From Cheilinus undulatus (taxonomy: Eukaryota > Chordata > Actinopteri > Labriformes > Labridae), in contig NC_054877.1 in the NCBI RefSeq assembly GCF_018320785.1, forward strand, positions 26,270,329 through 26,334,328: a stretch of 64,000 nt of DNA, written 5' to 3'. Both the position numbers and the translations under genes were made by a program. How positions within the stretch are numbered: position 1 is the stretch's first letter; every line of letters starts with the position of its first letter. Shown piece after piece: positions 45,575 through 57,400 of the stretch. The notes under the pieces were generated by a model. The model ran no database searches. It was not told the DNA's origin and worked only from the letters and a program-made list of their open reading frames with translations.

Positions 45575-47410
45575 ATGACGCGAAAAAGGAGAAATGCCTC
45601 TGTTTACTTGGCTCTAGTTGTTATTTTCACGTGTTATCTGTCGCAAACGATAGACTGTTACAGGTTGAGGAAAACGGAGAGAGGAGAAGGACGAACCGAC
45701 GATAACGCACCCAAATCAACAGCCGTCCAGGAGGGGAGAATAGTTTTCGGGAGAGTTTTTGAGAGAGGCTCTGGCTCTGAGCCTCAGGCTTTAAATGGGA
45801 CCCAAAAATCCTCAGACGTTTCATCAGAAGATGAAACTGCTTATCAAGCAGACTTCACAGGTAAGAAAAAAAATCTTCATGGTATTGAGTGTTCAATGAC
45901 TATTTGCGGCTTCTCATGAAATATTTGCCTATTCAGGCTGGTATAAAGGACAAATGCAGGATGCAAGCAGTGGAGGAGCTTCATGGAGGCGCATGTCTCC
46001 TTCCCTGCAGTGTGGTGGAGACCAGATGAAGTTCAGAGTAGTGGGACCAGGTGCTTCACAGTTTGCAGTGGAACAAGGTAATTTAAACGAGGTTTAATAC
46101 CATCAGTGTCTTAGAACAATACAGTAGACCTACAGTTATTTCTACACATGACTACAGTTTAAATGAGTTTGTCCACACAGGGCATGCACCTCCACTGCCT
46201 CTGTCCCAGGTCCCTCCCTCCTGTGGCTACACCATGCAGAAGAACCCCCTTTCACTTGTGATGTCGGTCCCCTATGATGGCTGCAACATGCTTCAGGAGG
46301 TAATGTTTTTTACTGAATATAGCAATTTGCTACTCCACTCATATCCATGGTGGAAGATGTGATCATCCGGGAACTGTTTTAGCTAGTTCAAATATGCAGT
46401 TGTCTAGATAAAATTCAATACTTGTGTGACTAAAATGTTAATAATGCTTCTATATATGGTGAAGTCTATTCTGGAGAACTTGTCACATGTCAGTTGAAGG
46501 TCTTAGTTTTGTAGCCTAGTTTAAAAAAATAATGCAGTTGATGCCTTTTTATGGCTGTCTTACATTCTTTGTTTTTCCTACCAAGGGTGGAAACCATGTG
46601 CTTCCAATGCGCTGGCAGGGAATTCCAGTCCTACTCCTGTGTCCTGGAGCAGGTGCTGCACCTAACCATCCTCCATCACACCCTCAGGTGCCTCTCTCAC
46701 AACCTGCCAACAAGAATCCCTATGTCTCAGATCCTCAAGTTCCCCAGTATCCCTCCCATCCACACTATCCCCCTCAGTACCCATCAATGCCAGAACCTAC
46801 GAAGGCCCCAACCACCAAGACTAATGTAAAGAAACCTGGCATGCCTCAATTTCCAGTGTACCCACCTTACCTCCCCCATTATCCCAGCTTTCCTTATCCT
46901 TTTCCAATGACGACAGCCAAGCCGACTACCTCTGTACCCACCACGACTGCAAAGCCAGCAACGTCAATCCATCCTCCCAAGTTCCCTTACCCATACTTCC
47001 CACCATACTACCCTCCCTTTCCATGGCCGTACCCTGGACCTAAACCAACAACTGCGGCACCAACCACAACTACCAAACAAACTACTACCCAGATGACGAC
47101 AACAAAACCAACAACTAAACCCCAGCCTCCCAGGTTTCCACCATATTTTCCATACCCTCCCTATTATCCATACCCTCCTTTCTTCCCCCCTCTTTACCCT
47201 CCCTATCAGCCACAGCCAACTTTGAAGCCACAAACTACAACAAAGCCAACGACTCCTCCCACCACAACGACGACTATCACAACAACCACCACTAAGAAGA
47301 CAGACCCCCCTCGGCCTCCACCACATTTTCATCCACATGTTCACTATCCTCCATATCCATTCATGCCATTTCCTCCCTATCCAATGCCTTACCCCCGTCG
47401 TCCAGTGTAA
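45575..47410 (+). CDS. Secreted ZP-N-like / Pro-Thr-Tyr-rich protein, copy C
   Basis: Exons 45575-45860, 45937-46077, 46181-46299 and 46586-47410 give 456 aa with the same exon lengths and phases as copy B. Signal peptide, GRIVFGR motif, cysteines 121/157/177/201 and tail are as in copy B; MQKNPLSLV replaces MQRNPLSLV. The start-to-start distance from B is 6007 bp and from A to B 6082 bp, so the three form a roughly 6-kb tandem ladder. All splice sites and the frame are intact, so it looks functional. The 3' flank differs from A and B soon after the stop. Confidence 0.82.
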
Positions 47411-47984
47411 CATGCTAAATGTATTCAAAATGACATCTCAAATAAATTGTTTAAAGAACATGGGCACCATCTGATCTTTTGCATTTCCCATTGTCAATTT
47501 AACGATTTAAGTTCCTGCAGTGTCTACGTAAGCATGGTGGAAAAAGGTAGACGTTCTACAGGAAACTTATTGTGTCTAATGGATGCCTAATTCTACATGC
47601 TACAGCTAAAAAAAAAAAAAAATAGCTGGATTAATTTGTTACTGAAGTTTCTGATTTTGTTAAGTGATACATTGGGAGAAACTGTCTGGTAGACCTGGAA
47701 TTGAGCAAATGAGTCCCTGGGATGATTTAGGGTTTTTGTCAAGTTAATTCCTTCAACTCTAAAACTGACATTTGAGACTACCAATCTGCTGTCCCCATGG
47801 TCTAACCATTTGAGCGGAGTCTGAAATTCAAAATTGGCACCATCCATGAAGCTGAGCTTGTATTAATATCTGGCAAAAGGAGATTTCTATTGATTCTGAA
47901 ACTATCATCCTTCAGTAGTATTTCTTTATCCTCAGATACCTTGGAGGTTGCTGTTCTTGGATACCTTCCTGTAAGCAGATCTTA

Positions 47985-48850
47985 AATGGAACCCTTCATA
48001 ATCAGACAAATTCACCTTATTGGATAGATATTTGTACCGCTGTACATTGGAAAAAAAAATTCACTAGATATCTGCATGCTTTGTAAATTTGAGCTTAAAC
48101 CCATGAGGAGGCCGCCATGTTTCGGTCTGTACAGGTAGTGTGACATGATTTGGCCAGATCCTCCTCAGCGTACTTTGACTTAACCAGCTGTTTCAGACTG
48201 GCAACCCACAAGCTGATACGCACTTCTCACAAACTTTGATTTTTTGCTGTGCATCATGAGCAGTTGTCAGTCAAAATAGACAGGAAAATGATGTTGAGAG
48301 CCATATTTACGTTGTAGCAAATATGTACATCTACACTGGTGGATTATGTTTGAAATCTGTTAAAAAACCTGATGAAGGCCACAAACTAAATGTGTCTAAT
48401 AAAGCTGTTCTCCAAACTGCTACTAAATTTATTTAAGAATCTTTCTTTTTCCACACTGTGCAATATGGCAGGTAAAGATAAACACAGTGCGAAATACTTC
48501 TAGTTTGTGCATTTCAAAGTAAAATTACGCTGCAGTGTTTCGTTTGGAGCAAGTCCCTCATTTGGACATAATGCTTTTATTTTGAAAAGCTCCTGGCAGG
48601 GTTTCACTGAACACTGAATCAAGATACTTGTAGGGAGATATATTGGAGTAAAACTTACGGAGAATGACAGGGTTTTGACAGCGGGGGCGGGGACAGAGCC
48701 AGCAAGCGTGCTGTAGCAGACATGTGCAGCTGATTCTAGCAGCAAAATAGAACTCTCCGGCCAAATGACGTCACACTACCAGCAGTGACCAGAACATGGC
48801 GCAGCTTGGTGAGCTTATAAGCTCAAATTTTCCCCTTCTCTCTCCCATCT
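47985..48850. mobile_element. Long-TIR DNA element, copy 3 (inverted orientation)
   Basis: The left arm has AATCAGACAAATTCACCTTA, 'cactagatatctgcatgctttg' and 'gaggaggccgccatgtttcggtctgtacaggtagtgtgacatgatttggcc'. The right arm has the inverted counterpart ('ggccaaatgacgtcacactaccagcagtgaccagaacatggcgcagcttggtgagcttataagctcaaat'). Its middle ('gttgtagcaaatatgtacatctacac') reads as the reverse complement of the middle of copy 2, so the two lie in opposite orientations. Confidence 0.65.
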
Positions 48851-49582
48851 AATGAGCTGTCATTGCTAGCAGAAAAAAACAAACATACAAGGTGTTCAGC
48901 AGAACTTTAATATGAACACATTCTTGGTGTATTTGCATACTTTTTCATTTTCTTTGAATGTATTATTGTTATTTTTCATTACAGATCCTCAAATCCACAC
49001 TTGTTTTTAGAACTGAAATTGGTTCCTTTTTGCCTTTTAATTTTCTTACATTTTTAAAAATATAATTACCGCATCATTTATACATATTTTGTTTTAGTAG
49101 AATTAATCGGGTATACTCAACCAATAGAGATTAAATATATGGGGAGTTTTGTGACTCCTATTAGATGTAAATTATTTCCACTATGGCTGGACTAAAACTG
49201 CAGGCTTATGTTGGGCCCTTATGTGTTGTTCTTGAGTGCTCATCTACATCTATAGACAGGTATTATATTGGAAGGGCAGCAATAACAAGCACGGCTGGCA
49301 AAAATATCCGACAGTAACTTGTCTTTCTTATAATAAACAATGAAAAGATATATAACATCCAAATAAAACACCAGTTGAGGGACTTTTTAAACATATTTTA
49401 GACATCAAAACCCCACATCACTGAACAATAACTAAATACCTCAAATACTTATTGCAAAGTAGCCACCTTATCAAACACAACCCTGCACATTTGACCAAGG
49501 ATGTTTAATTATGCATCAAAGGTGCTTAATCAGAACACCTGTTGCCACAGGTGGTTGTATTTGACCAGCTGATTAGTCTCTG
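48851..49582. other. Spacer before copy D
   Basis: AT-rich, with no supported feature until the copy D promoter. Confidence 0.4.
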
Positions 49583-49590
49583 TATTTAAA
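49583..49590 (+). promoter_or_regulatory. TATA-like box of copy D
   Basis: TATTTAAA lies 66 bp before the ATG of the fourth paralogue, in reach of a start site near 49615. Copies A-C lack such a box at this place, so copy D may be controlled differently. Confidence 0.5.
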
Positions 49591-49655
49591 ACTGTGACTC
49601 TGCTTCTGCTCCACAGAGAGTTGCGCTCCGTCTGCTCTGAGTGTGTGGCTCCGGT

Positions 49656-51691
49656 ATGGCAGGTGAAGATGGAAAGGGATGCAGGTCACCTGAAACTGTG
49701 GCAGTCATATTAGTCCTGTGCACTTTGGTGCAAAGTTTCTCTTGTTTTAGCTTCTTTGGCTTGAGTGAAAAAGGAAAGCAGGAAAATGAAGTAATTGAGG
49801 CCACAGTGATAAATGTGAGAACTGGAAGAATTGTCTTTGGTGGAAAAAAGCTGAACTTCAAGTCTGAGTCGGCCTCTGCTGCTGCTACAGAAAAAAATGG
49901 ACTGGTGCCTGTTGAATCCAGTAAATCAGATGGCACAGGTGAGCTTCTTTATCTGTGTGTGAATGCAGTAATGAAGTCAAAAGCTGTGGTCTATCTTACT
50001 TCATGTTTGCACTTCTTCACCTTTTCAAGGGATGCTGGAGCGGACAACACTCCTGGAGGAAAACATGACTAATGAAGTAGCATGGCAGCACTTAAATCCT
50101 TCTCTGCAATGTGGTCAAAAGAAAATGAAGTTCAGAGCCATGGGACCTGGAGCTGCTGACTTACAGCTCAACATGGGTATTGACATGAATTTTAACTTGA
50201 ATGTCACTTTATTAGAACAGTTGGCACAGGACAAGCTAACATGGATTTAATTCTGTCTCCCTCTTAGGCAATGCCTCCCCCATGCCTCTGATACAAGTAC
50301 CTAAAACCTGTGGCTACTTCATAAAACAAAATGCTCTGGGCCTTGTACTGGTAGTTCCGTTTAATGGCTGTAATGTTATACAAAAGGTATACTTTATCCT
50401 CTGATTTGATGAAATGGCAGATGAAAGTGTACATAGAAAGGCTATAGCTTTTATCTAATTATGGTTGTGGTTCTGGGAGAGCTGGTTTAATTAGGTGGAA
50501 CAAAGTAAAGTTAAAGAAACTGTGACAAAGATATACTTACCATGTGTATCATCTTTATTTTAGGATGGACATTACATGTTGCCAGTGACTTGGCACGACA
50601 CTCCAGTCACATTCACCTGCCCTGAGCCAACTTCTGCTTCACCACCTGCTAACCCCAAATCTCTTCAAAAGCCCCAGACACTTCGCTCCCCTCTCAAACC
50701 CTCAAGCCTGAATCGTTTTAAACGGCACACAAACTATCCCCTGTCTATGTATGACCCATATTCATATTTTCATCACTACTATAGCATGTACATGACGACG
50801 ACTCCGGCTCCAACTACTACCACCGCCAAGCCTGACACAACCACAGCAACAACTACTGCCCCCACAAAGACAACTAAGCCATCTGCTGCCTATCCTTACT
50901 ACTACCCCTACTACCCTTATTACCCGTACTATCCGTACTATCCTCTCCCACGTCCCCCAGTGACAACCACTGCACCACCGACTTCTGCACTGCCAACCAC
51001 CATCACTGGACCTACCACCACTGTATCAGCAACAACCACCAAGACTACTGTCAAACCACCACCTCCCTATTACCCACCATATTTTCCTTACTATCCCTAC
51101 TACCCACCACCCGGACATCCTTTGCCCCAACTCCCTAATAATGCAGACATTTACTATTACCCTTTAATCCAACACTTCTACGGAAACCCCCCAGGCATTC
51201 AAACAACTAAGCCACCAACTACAACTGCCAAACCAGGTTTGACTTCCACACAGAGTGCTGCTACAACGACGAAGAAGCCTACAACGACGAAGAAGCCTAC
51301 AACGACGAAGAAGCCTACAACGACGAAGAAGCCTACTACTACGAAGAAGCCTACTACTACAAAGAAGCCTACTACTACGAAGAAGCCTACTACTACGAAG
51401 AAGCCTACTACTGCCTCCCCTACAACTGCTCAAACCACAAAGCCTGGCTCAGGCACCTATCCGGGTCCAATGAGTCCATTCGTGCCTTACTACTTGAACC
51501 CCTTCCAGCCGTATGTTTCATATAAATCCAAAAAGGCAGGCAAATACCCAGATGATCTGAAGTTGATGCCTCATACTAGCTACAAATCTGGACCCCAGCC
51601 TCGTGCAAATCCACACCCGGGCTTCAACTACTGGGAACCTGTGCCCTGGTATCCCCACTCAACAGGCCAAATCAACCCTCTGTTACAGTAG
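49656..51691 (+). CDS. Secreted ZP-N-like / Pro-Thr-Tyr-rich protein, diverged copy D
   Basis: Exons 49656-49938, 50030-50176, 50268-50386 and 50564-51691 give 558 aa; intron phases (1, 1, 0) equal those of A-C. The start ATG is at 49656, because the frame upstream lacks an earlier ATG. Hydrophobic residues near 15-33 form a signal peptide. TGRIVFGGKK matches GRIVFGR of A-C. The cysteines (122, 158, 178, 202) keep exactly C-x35-C-x19-C-x23-C, with MKFRAMGPGA, VPKTCGY, VPFNGCNVIQK and LPVTWHDTPVTFTCP. The tail has a possible furin site (RFKR), a YYPYYPYYPYYP run, and eight TTTKKP units from an 18-bp minisatellite. The last 60 residues are not repetitive (GFNYWEPVPWYPHSTGQ). Sequence divergence with fixed architecture marks an older paralogue. 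Confidence 0.82.
51263..51406 (+). repeat. 18-bp coding minisatellite (TTTKKP x8)
   Basis: Eight units in frame inside copy D. The first four read ACAACGACGAAGAAGCCT. The last four read ACTACTACGAAGAAGCCT, one of them with AAA for GAA-type spacing (ACTACTACAAAGAAGCCT). The two blocks suggest separate rounds of unit expansion. It adds alternating Thr and Lys-Lys-Pro to the tail. Confidence 0.95.
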
Positions 51692-51726
51692 GAAAAGTCT
51701 TAGCTGAAAGAGAACCAACTTCAAAG

Positions 51727-51803
51727 GTAAGCCTCACTTCAAGTTTGTTTGAAGTAATGTGACTTTTAGTATGGTGTCTTAATCAGGTTTTTTTTTCTTT
51801 CAG
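51727..51803 (+). other. Probable 3' UTR intron of copy D
   Basis: AAAG|GTAAGCC at 51726/51727 and TTTCTTTCAG|GATC at 51803/51804 are strong splice sites. The junction would lie 35 bases past the stop codon, close enough to escape nonsense-mediated decay. AATAAA follows at 51832-51837. Confidence 0.55.
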
Positions 51804-51839
51804 GATCTGGTGTCTACTATACTGTGCATTCAATAAACA

Positions 51840-53030
51840 TTTTAATCAATACTTGGTCTTACTTGTATTTGTCTAAACTTTCATGTTATACAATGAATGT
51901 TGCAGCCAGTGGCAGGACAAATCACAATTTCATAGGACTGGTTTATAATGAGTGCATTTCCTGGCTTCTGATTTCCTTTAAAAAAACTGGGACTGAAATG
52001 TAGGCAGAAATTACTAATGCACAAACTGACTTGAAATACGTAATAAGCAACTATATTGGCATCATGATTTATGCAGTCAATTGTCAAGCTGGGCATTAGA
52101 GAATTAAAGCTTGTGCCAGAAAATTCTGAATGATCACTGCTGAGTCAAGCCTTGGAAGAATGGTGAACAATCATGTGCTGTTATGTCTGGTTTTGTTTGT
52201 TTTTGTGCTAATTTAAACACGTTCTCTGCACATGCACAGGATCTTATTGCTCAATGGCAAAGTCTGCATGTAGATCGTTATTTTTAAAAACTGTTTTGTT
52301 TTGACCTTTTGAACACATGGAAAAAGGGCTTTGGTCATTGAAGGTCATAGAAAATGCACCTTTTGGATAAATCTTGACTTTAAACTTCATACACAACTTT
52401 TCTGTTTTCACTTGTGTGAATTATTTTTAACCAGCAATAGTGGACTTGGCTAAACTTGTGCTGGTGTTAATGTTACTATGTGGACTTTTAACATGCATAC
52501 ATAAGCAGTTGCTCTCCCACCATGTTGAACAGATGTCTGAATATACTAGAGGTCACTGATGCTTCATACAGTACTCTAAAAATGCAAACCCGCTGCAAAC
52601 GTCTGATATTGCACAAGCCCTGGTTTGGGTTGGTGGGCCAACTATGAAAATGAAACAGTCACGGCAGAGGATGGAGAATTTTTGCATGACCATGCTACAG
52701 CTCTAACCAAACAGTGAAGAACAGACTACATATTGGCATGCTCTTTTTGGAATGCAACACTGGGTTGTTGCATTTTCATGTGGATGTCTATGTATTGTGT
52801 GTTTAGGTTAAAAAAAAAACTTATTTAGCCTTTTGATAAAACAAGGTTGACATCAAGTACAGTGAAAAAAACAAGACAAAGGGTCAAGGTCTTGGATTGG
52901 ACCAGGGTAAAGGGCAAGAAATTTGCCTCACTCAATTGAATTGTTGCACAAAAGCTTGTATACAGAGATATATATGCCCATATACCCATATCCAAATACA
53001 TGCATACCATCATTAAAGCATTTTAATTGG
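51840..53030. other. Intergenic stretch, nothing recognised
   Basis: Between the copy D poly(A) signal and the L1 fragment. AT-rich, with no supported exon, RNA or transposon end. Confidence 0.4.
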
Positions 53031-53039
53031 CTAAATATA

Positions 53040-53510
53040 GATTTTTTCCCTCACCATTTCTCTCCTATCTTTTTGGAGTTGTATAGAGTAGGTCAATTGT
53101 TCCAAAAGATACAACTGTTTAACAATGCTAACAAGGAGGCAAGCAGTTGGACAGTTTTTCTGTACCCAGCACTTTGTAATGGCCTTTTTTGCTAGCTGCG
53201 AGAAAGATTTTTCGGAGGAAATAGGGATGTAACTGTTGTACTGATAGTGATGCCCAAGATTTCTGAAATAATTGTTGGCACCTCCTTCCAGAAAGGCTGA
53301 ATGAGAGGACAGGTCCAAAACGCATGAACATGGTCAACTTCATGGTTTGGGATTATTTCTGAAAACAGGTGTATACGAGACCTAATGAAGCTGCCAAATG
53401 CTGACTGGTTGCAGGCCCTATGTGAATGCCAGTAGATGAAATCAACTATTGTTGTGAGGAGGCAGTGCAGAGAAGGACATTTGAGAGCAAATTTTAAACT
53501 ACACAATTAA
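53040..53510 (-). mobile_element. L1-type LINE 3' fragment
   Basis: The minus strand at 53192-53506 encodes HAFWTCPLIQPFWKEVPTII then SEILGITI, the tail of the reverse-transcriptase protein of L1/Tx1-type LINEs (the 'HmfWsCp.i..FW..v' block). The frame is broken on both sides and only the end of the element remains. Confidence 0.7.
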
Positions 53511-54366
53511 TCTGATTTTGTTTAAATCTTTGTCCTGTCCAAATATAAAACTGTTATTTTTTTTTTCTGCTAACCCCCCCTAACTTCCTTCCATACACAC
53601 TCACACGGCACATACACATCCCCATTCTGTCCGTTCCTATATATTTCCACATGGTGCTCTTTCCTCTGGGCACCCAGTGACGATGGACACACACACAAAT
53701 CTACACACATCACTGAAACTACGCCGCACGTGACAACACAGAGACGTGTAAGCAAGGATGCATGCCTATATTTATTCCATTTCATTTACTTCAGTTCTTC
53801 GATGTTAGCTGGCTGAAATTATGGAGCACTGAGGATATAGAAAGGAATATTCTGCAGAGGACCAAGAAATCCTAAAATCCACTATTTCAGAGGTCATCAC
53901 ATTTCTTTGTTCAGCATGGAAGAAGGCTGTCCTTTTACTTAACTCTGTTTCATTATAAGTGTTGAAACTGAATTAAAATATTATGAGGAGCAGTTTGCAC
54001 TCTTCAATGAAGGTGAGTTGTATTTATATAACATGTATAAATTTTGCCTCATTATTTTACAGCTGGATGAAATTTAATTCAAATAGGATATGTTAAATAA
54101 TGTCAAAATTTGATTTGTTTCATATCTCTTCACAGAGACAGGCAGGAAAAAGCATGATACAAACATAAACCAAGGCTAGCTAACAGTGTGTTAATTTTTA
54201 AGAAATGATTCATAGATTTAAAAAGGATAGAATCTAAAGTTTAAGCCAACCCTTTAGTTAAATCTGTGTATTTCTGTCTGTACTATCACAGGGGATAATA
54301 AAGATAAACTGAAGAAACTGCCATACACAGCATTCATTCTGCTGTCTGAATATCTTTATTTCATCT
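53511..54366. other. Upstream flank of schip1 first exon
   Basis: Contains a CA/AC-rich part (about 53590-53730). No coding exon is seen. It may include the promoter of the exon at 54448, but no core element stands out. Confidence 0.35.
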
Positions 54367-54447
54367 GTGGTCATAATCCCTGTCAGGCTATCAAGTCCTG
54401 CCTCCATCACTAACGTTTGCTCCACTCACTCCATACTGCTTTTCATC

Positions 54448-57400
54448 ATGGATGACTATGATGTAGACATGGATGAGGAAGAGGACGGAGATGTATTCAT
54501 GAGAAAGACCACAGGTGGACATTGGTGGGAGGAATGTGAAAATGATGGCACACAAAACCAGAAAGGAGGAAGAGGCTACATGGTTAACAGCCGCAGTTGG
54601 GCTGAAGAGCTCCAAGATATCTTCACACCACAGGCAGAGGACTGTTACAGCAGAGGTCGAAGCAGACTGTCCAGCATCTCTGTGAGTGATTGTCTTTCTC
54701 TGTCCTCTCCAACCGGGTTGCACAAGCACTGAACTACTTCTTCTGATTCCTGTTGTTCTGAAAAAGTCTGCTGAACCTTTGAAATCTACAAAAACAGAGT
54801 GAGACAGGATAAGGTAGAGAGTGAGTGGTACTTTAGCATATATCCCCAAATAACAAAAATGCAACAAGTGAAATTTGTAAGTTATCAGAAATTGAAAACA
54901 TAAAAATATTTATGCATTAAAAACATGCTCAATTTGACCATGTATACTTTATTTCCAGGGATGGAAAGGGACCAATTACATTACTCTTGTTGCAATAAAT
55001 GATTTGCTTTGTTGTGTATTTGTAATACTTTACTGGGTAGTTTTTAATATGAGTATTTATAGTACCAGCCAGTTTTTGCCAGTTTTTGGCTTGCGCTTCC
55101 ACATGACTGTCAGTAGCACTTAGCAAATGAAATTTGCTGTTGTATTGCACTTTATTACGAAGGGGTTGGGGGGGTCCTGGGAGCCAGCTGCCAGCTGGAC
55201 CCATGGAGGTTGGCAAAACATGGTCCATTGTAAAGTTAAGCTTTAACAACCTCCTTTTATTTTATCCTGAATATCAACCATTCTCATTAAAGCAACAAAC
55301 ATACACATTTATTCATAAGCGCTTCAGTAACCTGTTTAAAAACGCAAGAGCCCTTTCTTAGAAGTGAATAAGCCTTTTTTCATTAAAGTTGACTGCATGG
55401 AAAGGCCAGTTGAACTGAACCAATCTTAGACTTCATAGCTACGCCATGAAAAAAATCAGGATACCAAAAAACAAAGAAATTGAGGCAACTTCCTAGGGAA
55501 CATTTGAACACATGCAGCAATAACTTCTTATCATACTTTTCAGCTTTAAACAGAGGCAAATGCAAGCCAGGAGGCTTGTACTATTGATCCAATATTCATG
55601 TGTTTATGTTAATAAATCCCACCTGGGGAGGGCCCTTTCACAGGGCTTTTCAGGGGCCACGCCAATTCTGTGTGCAGGCCAGGAGGTAATACATGAAAAT
55701 TATGTATAAATAGGCCTTAGAGAAATGAAAATAGGCTGCAATGCTGAGGTTTTCTACTGTTAGATACTGATGAAGGATGAAAGATGATTCAAAAAGCTTT
55801 GCTGTCTAATCCCAGAGCTGCACTGTGACACAGCGCTGTGGGAACTGAGTGCAAGTATGTCTGTGTGTGTGTATTTGTGCTTTCATTCGCACGTGTGAGC
55901 ACGTTGACCCTGCACTTCCTCATTTCTCTTCCAGCTCATCACACTTGAATCTGTGAAGTGAAATGGGGAGCTGGAGAAGATTCCTCAAGGAGACAAAACA
56001 AACAGGACAGTGTACAATTAAAATTTCACTGCTCTGATTTGGAACAGCACACAGATGCAGACATGGCCACGTCAGTGCTGCTAAAAACGCTGACATTCAC
56101 TCGAAGAGGCATTATTGATTTAGCAGTGGCTTCCTTAATGGTTTTGTTTTCCAGGGTTGCAGTCTCATTTGTCAGCCTGGCCTTTTAGCAACCCTTATTG
56201 CTCTCTGTAGCATGCAACCAATCACATGACCCTGTATCTCTAAATCAATAACAGATGTCTTGCAGCTTCTATTTCTTCCTTTATTTAGATTTGAATTAAA
56301 ACCATGACAAATGAAGCCAGGGGAGAGCAAGCAAACAAGGGAGATGGACGAGCAGATAGCACGTCAGGAGAGCTCTGTCTCTCCCCTCCCTCTTCCATCT
56401 CTCTCTTCTTCTCTGCTTCCGTCACTTCCCACTCTTTCCTTTCCTGCTCCCACATATCCCCCTCCTCTTCTCTTCCTACTGCCTCTCCCTCTCCTCTCAC
56501 TGCTCCCCTCCCTCCCTCACTCGCTCTCTCGCCTGCTCGGAGCTGCAGTATATGAGAGGGTCTCCTGGGTCTAGCTTCACTGCAGTGTAGAGAAGGGCAG
56601 GGCGGCTGTTTTAGTACGATGCGCTGAAGGATGGTGCACCAGGAGAAACGCGTTTACCAGGTGTGGATTTGTGTTTCTATGTTGGTGATTCTGATGGCGT
56701 AGCAGACATAGCGTGTTATTCACAGGTATATGTGATAGGTATCCATCATGGTCGAGCTGCTGTGGATGAATCAGCCGTAATGGACGTGTGGATGTGAGGG
56801 GATGTGGGTGTGTTCATGTGTGATACTTACCTGTTCATCTCTTGTTTTTTTATCTGCTTGAACTACTTTAAAGAATTCATCTCTTTTATTATTTACATAG
56901 GTATAATCATATGATATGGCTGTTTAGCTCTCACTAATTGAATTCTTCATCATTTAAAGAGATCAGAAGAGGCTTTTACAACACCCTACAGTTTCATTAA
57001 GGAGTGTAAAATAGGTTATGTGTGAATTAATAAAAAGTAGACAGTCTGTTAGTAAGGCAGATATCCAGCTGTCTGCTGTGGATAAGGAAGCAGAGCTCTG
57101 GCCGGTCAACTGAAGGCGATCAACTGTGATTTATGCTCTTACATCACAGCCCTATGATGATCTAATAAAGTATCAAGCAAAATATGAGAGAAACAGGGTG
57201 TTTGCGTAGGGCTGTTTTAGGTTATTTAAAAAAAAGATATGACATTTTACATGTAGGAAGAACATCCTTAAATGTGGAGGTGTTATACAACGGTTGTGGG
57301 TGATGAGTGTGCATGTCACAGGTTCACACAAACGGCCTTAGGACATGTGGGCACTGTGAATAATCTTATGATAAAAATTCTCTCACCATGGTGCAAGAAC

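Noticed and set aside
34713-47428. Long antisense open frames (up to 212 aa, Trp/Arg/Cys/Gly-rich) opposite exon 4 of copies A, B and C
   Set aside because: They are mirror images of the low-complexity Pro/Thr/Tyr codons, repeat in all three copies for that reason, and have no splice or start context of their own.
33486-51691. An SCPP (enamel/bone matrix) gene cluster
   Set aside because: Tandem, secreted and Pro-rich fits loosely. But the conserved four-cysteine module, exon phases 1-1-0 and lack of the typical SCPP small phase-0 exons do not.
56285-56574. Open frames on both strands in the CT-rich tract
   Set aside because: Low-complexity Ser/Pro/Leu and Glu/Arg reading of a pyrimidine tract before the short schip1 exon; composition alone explains them.
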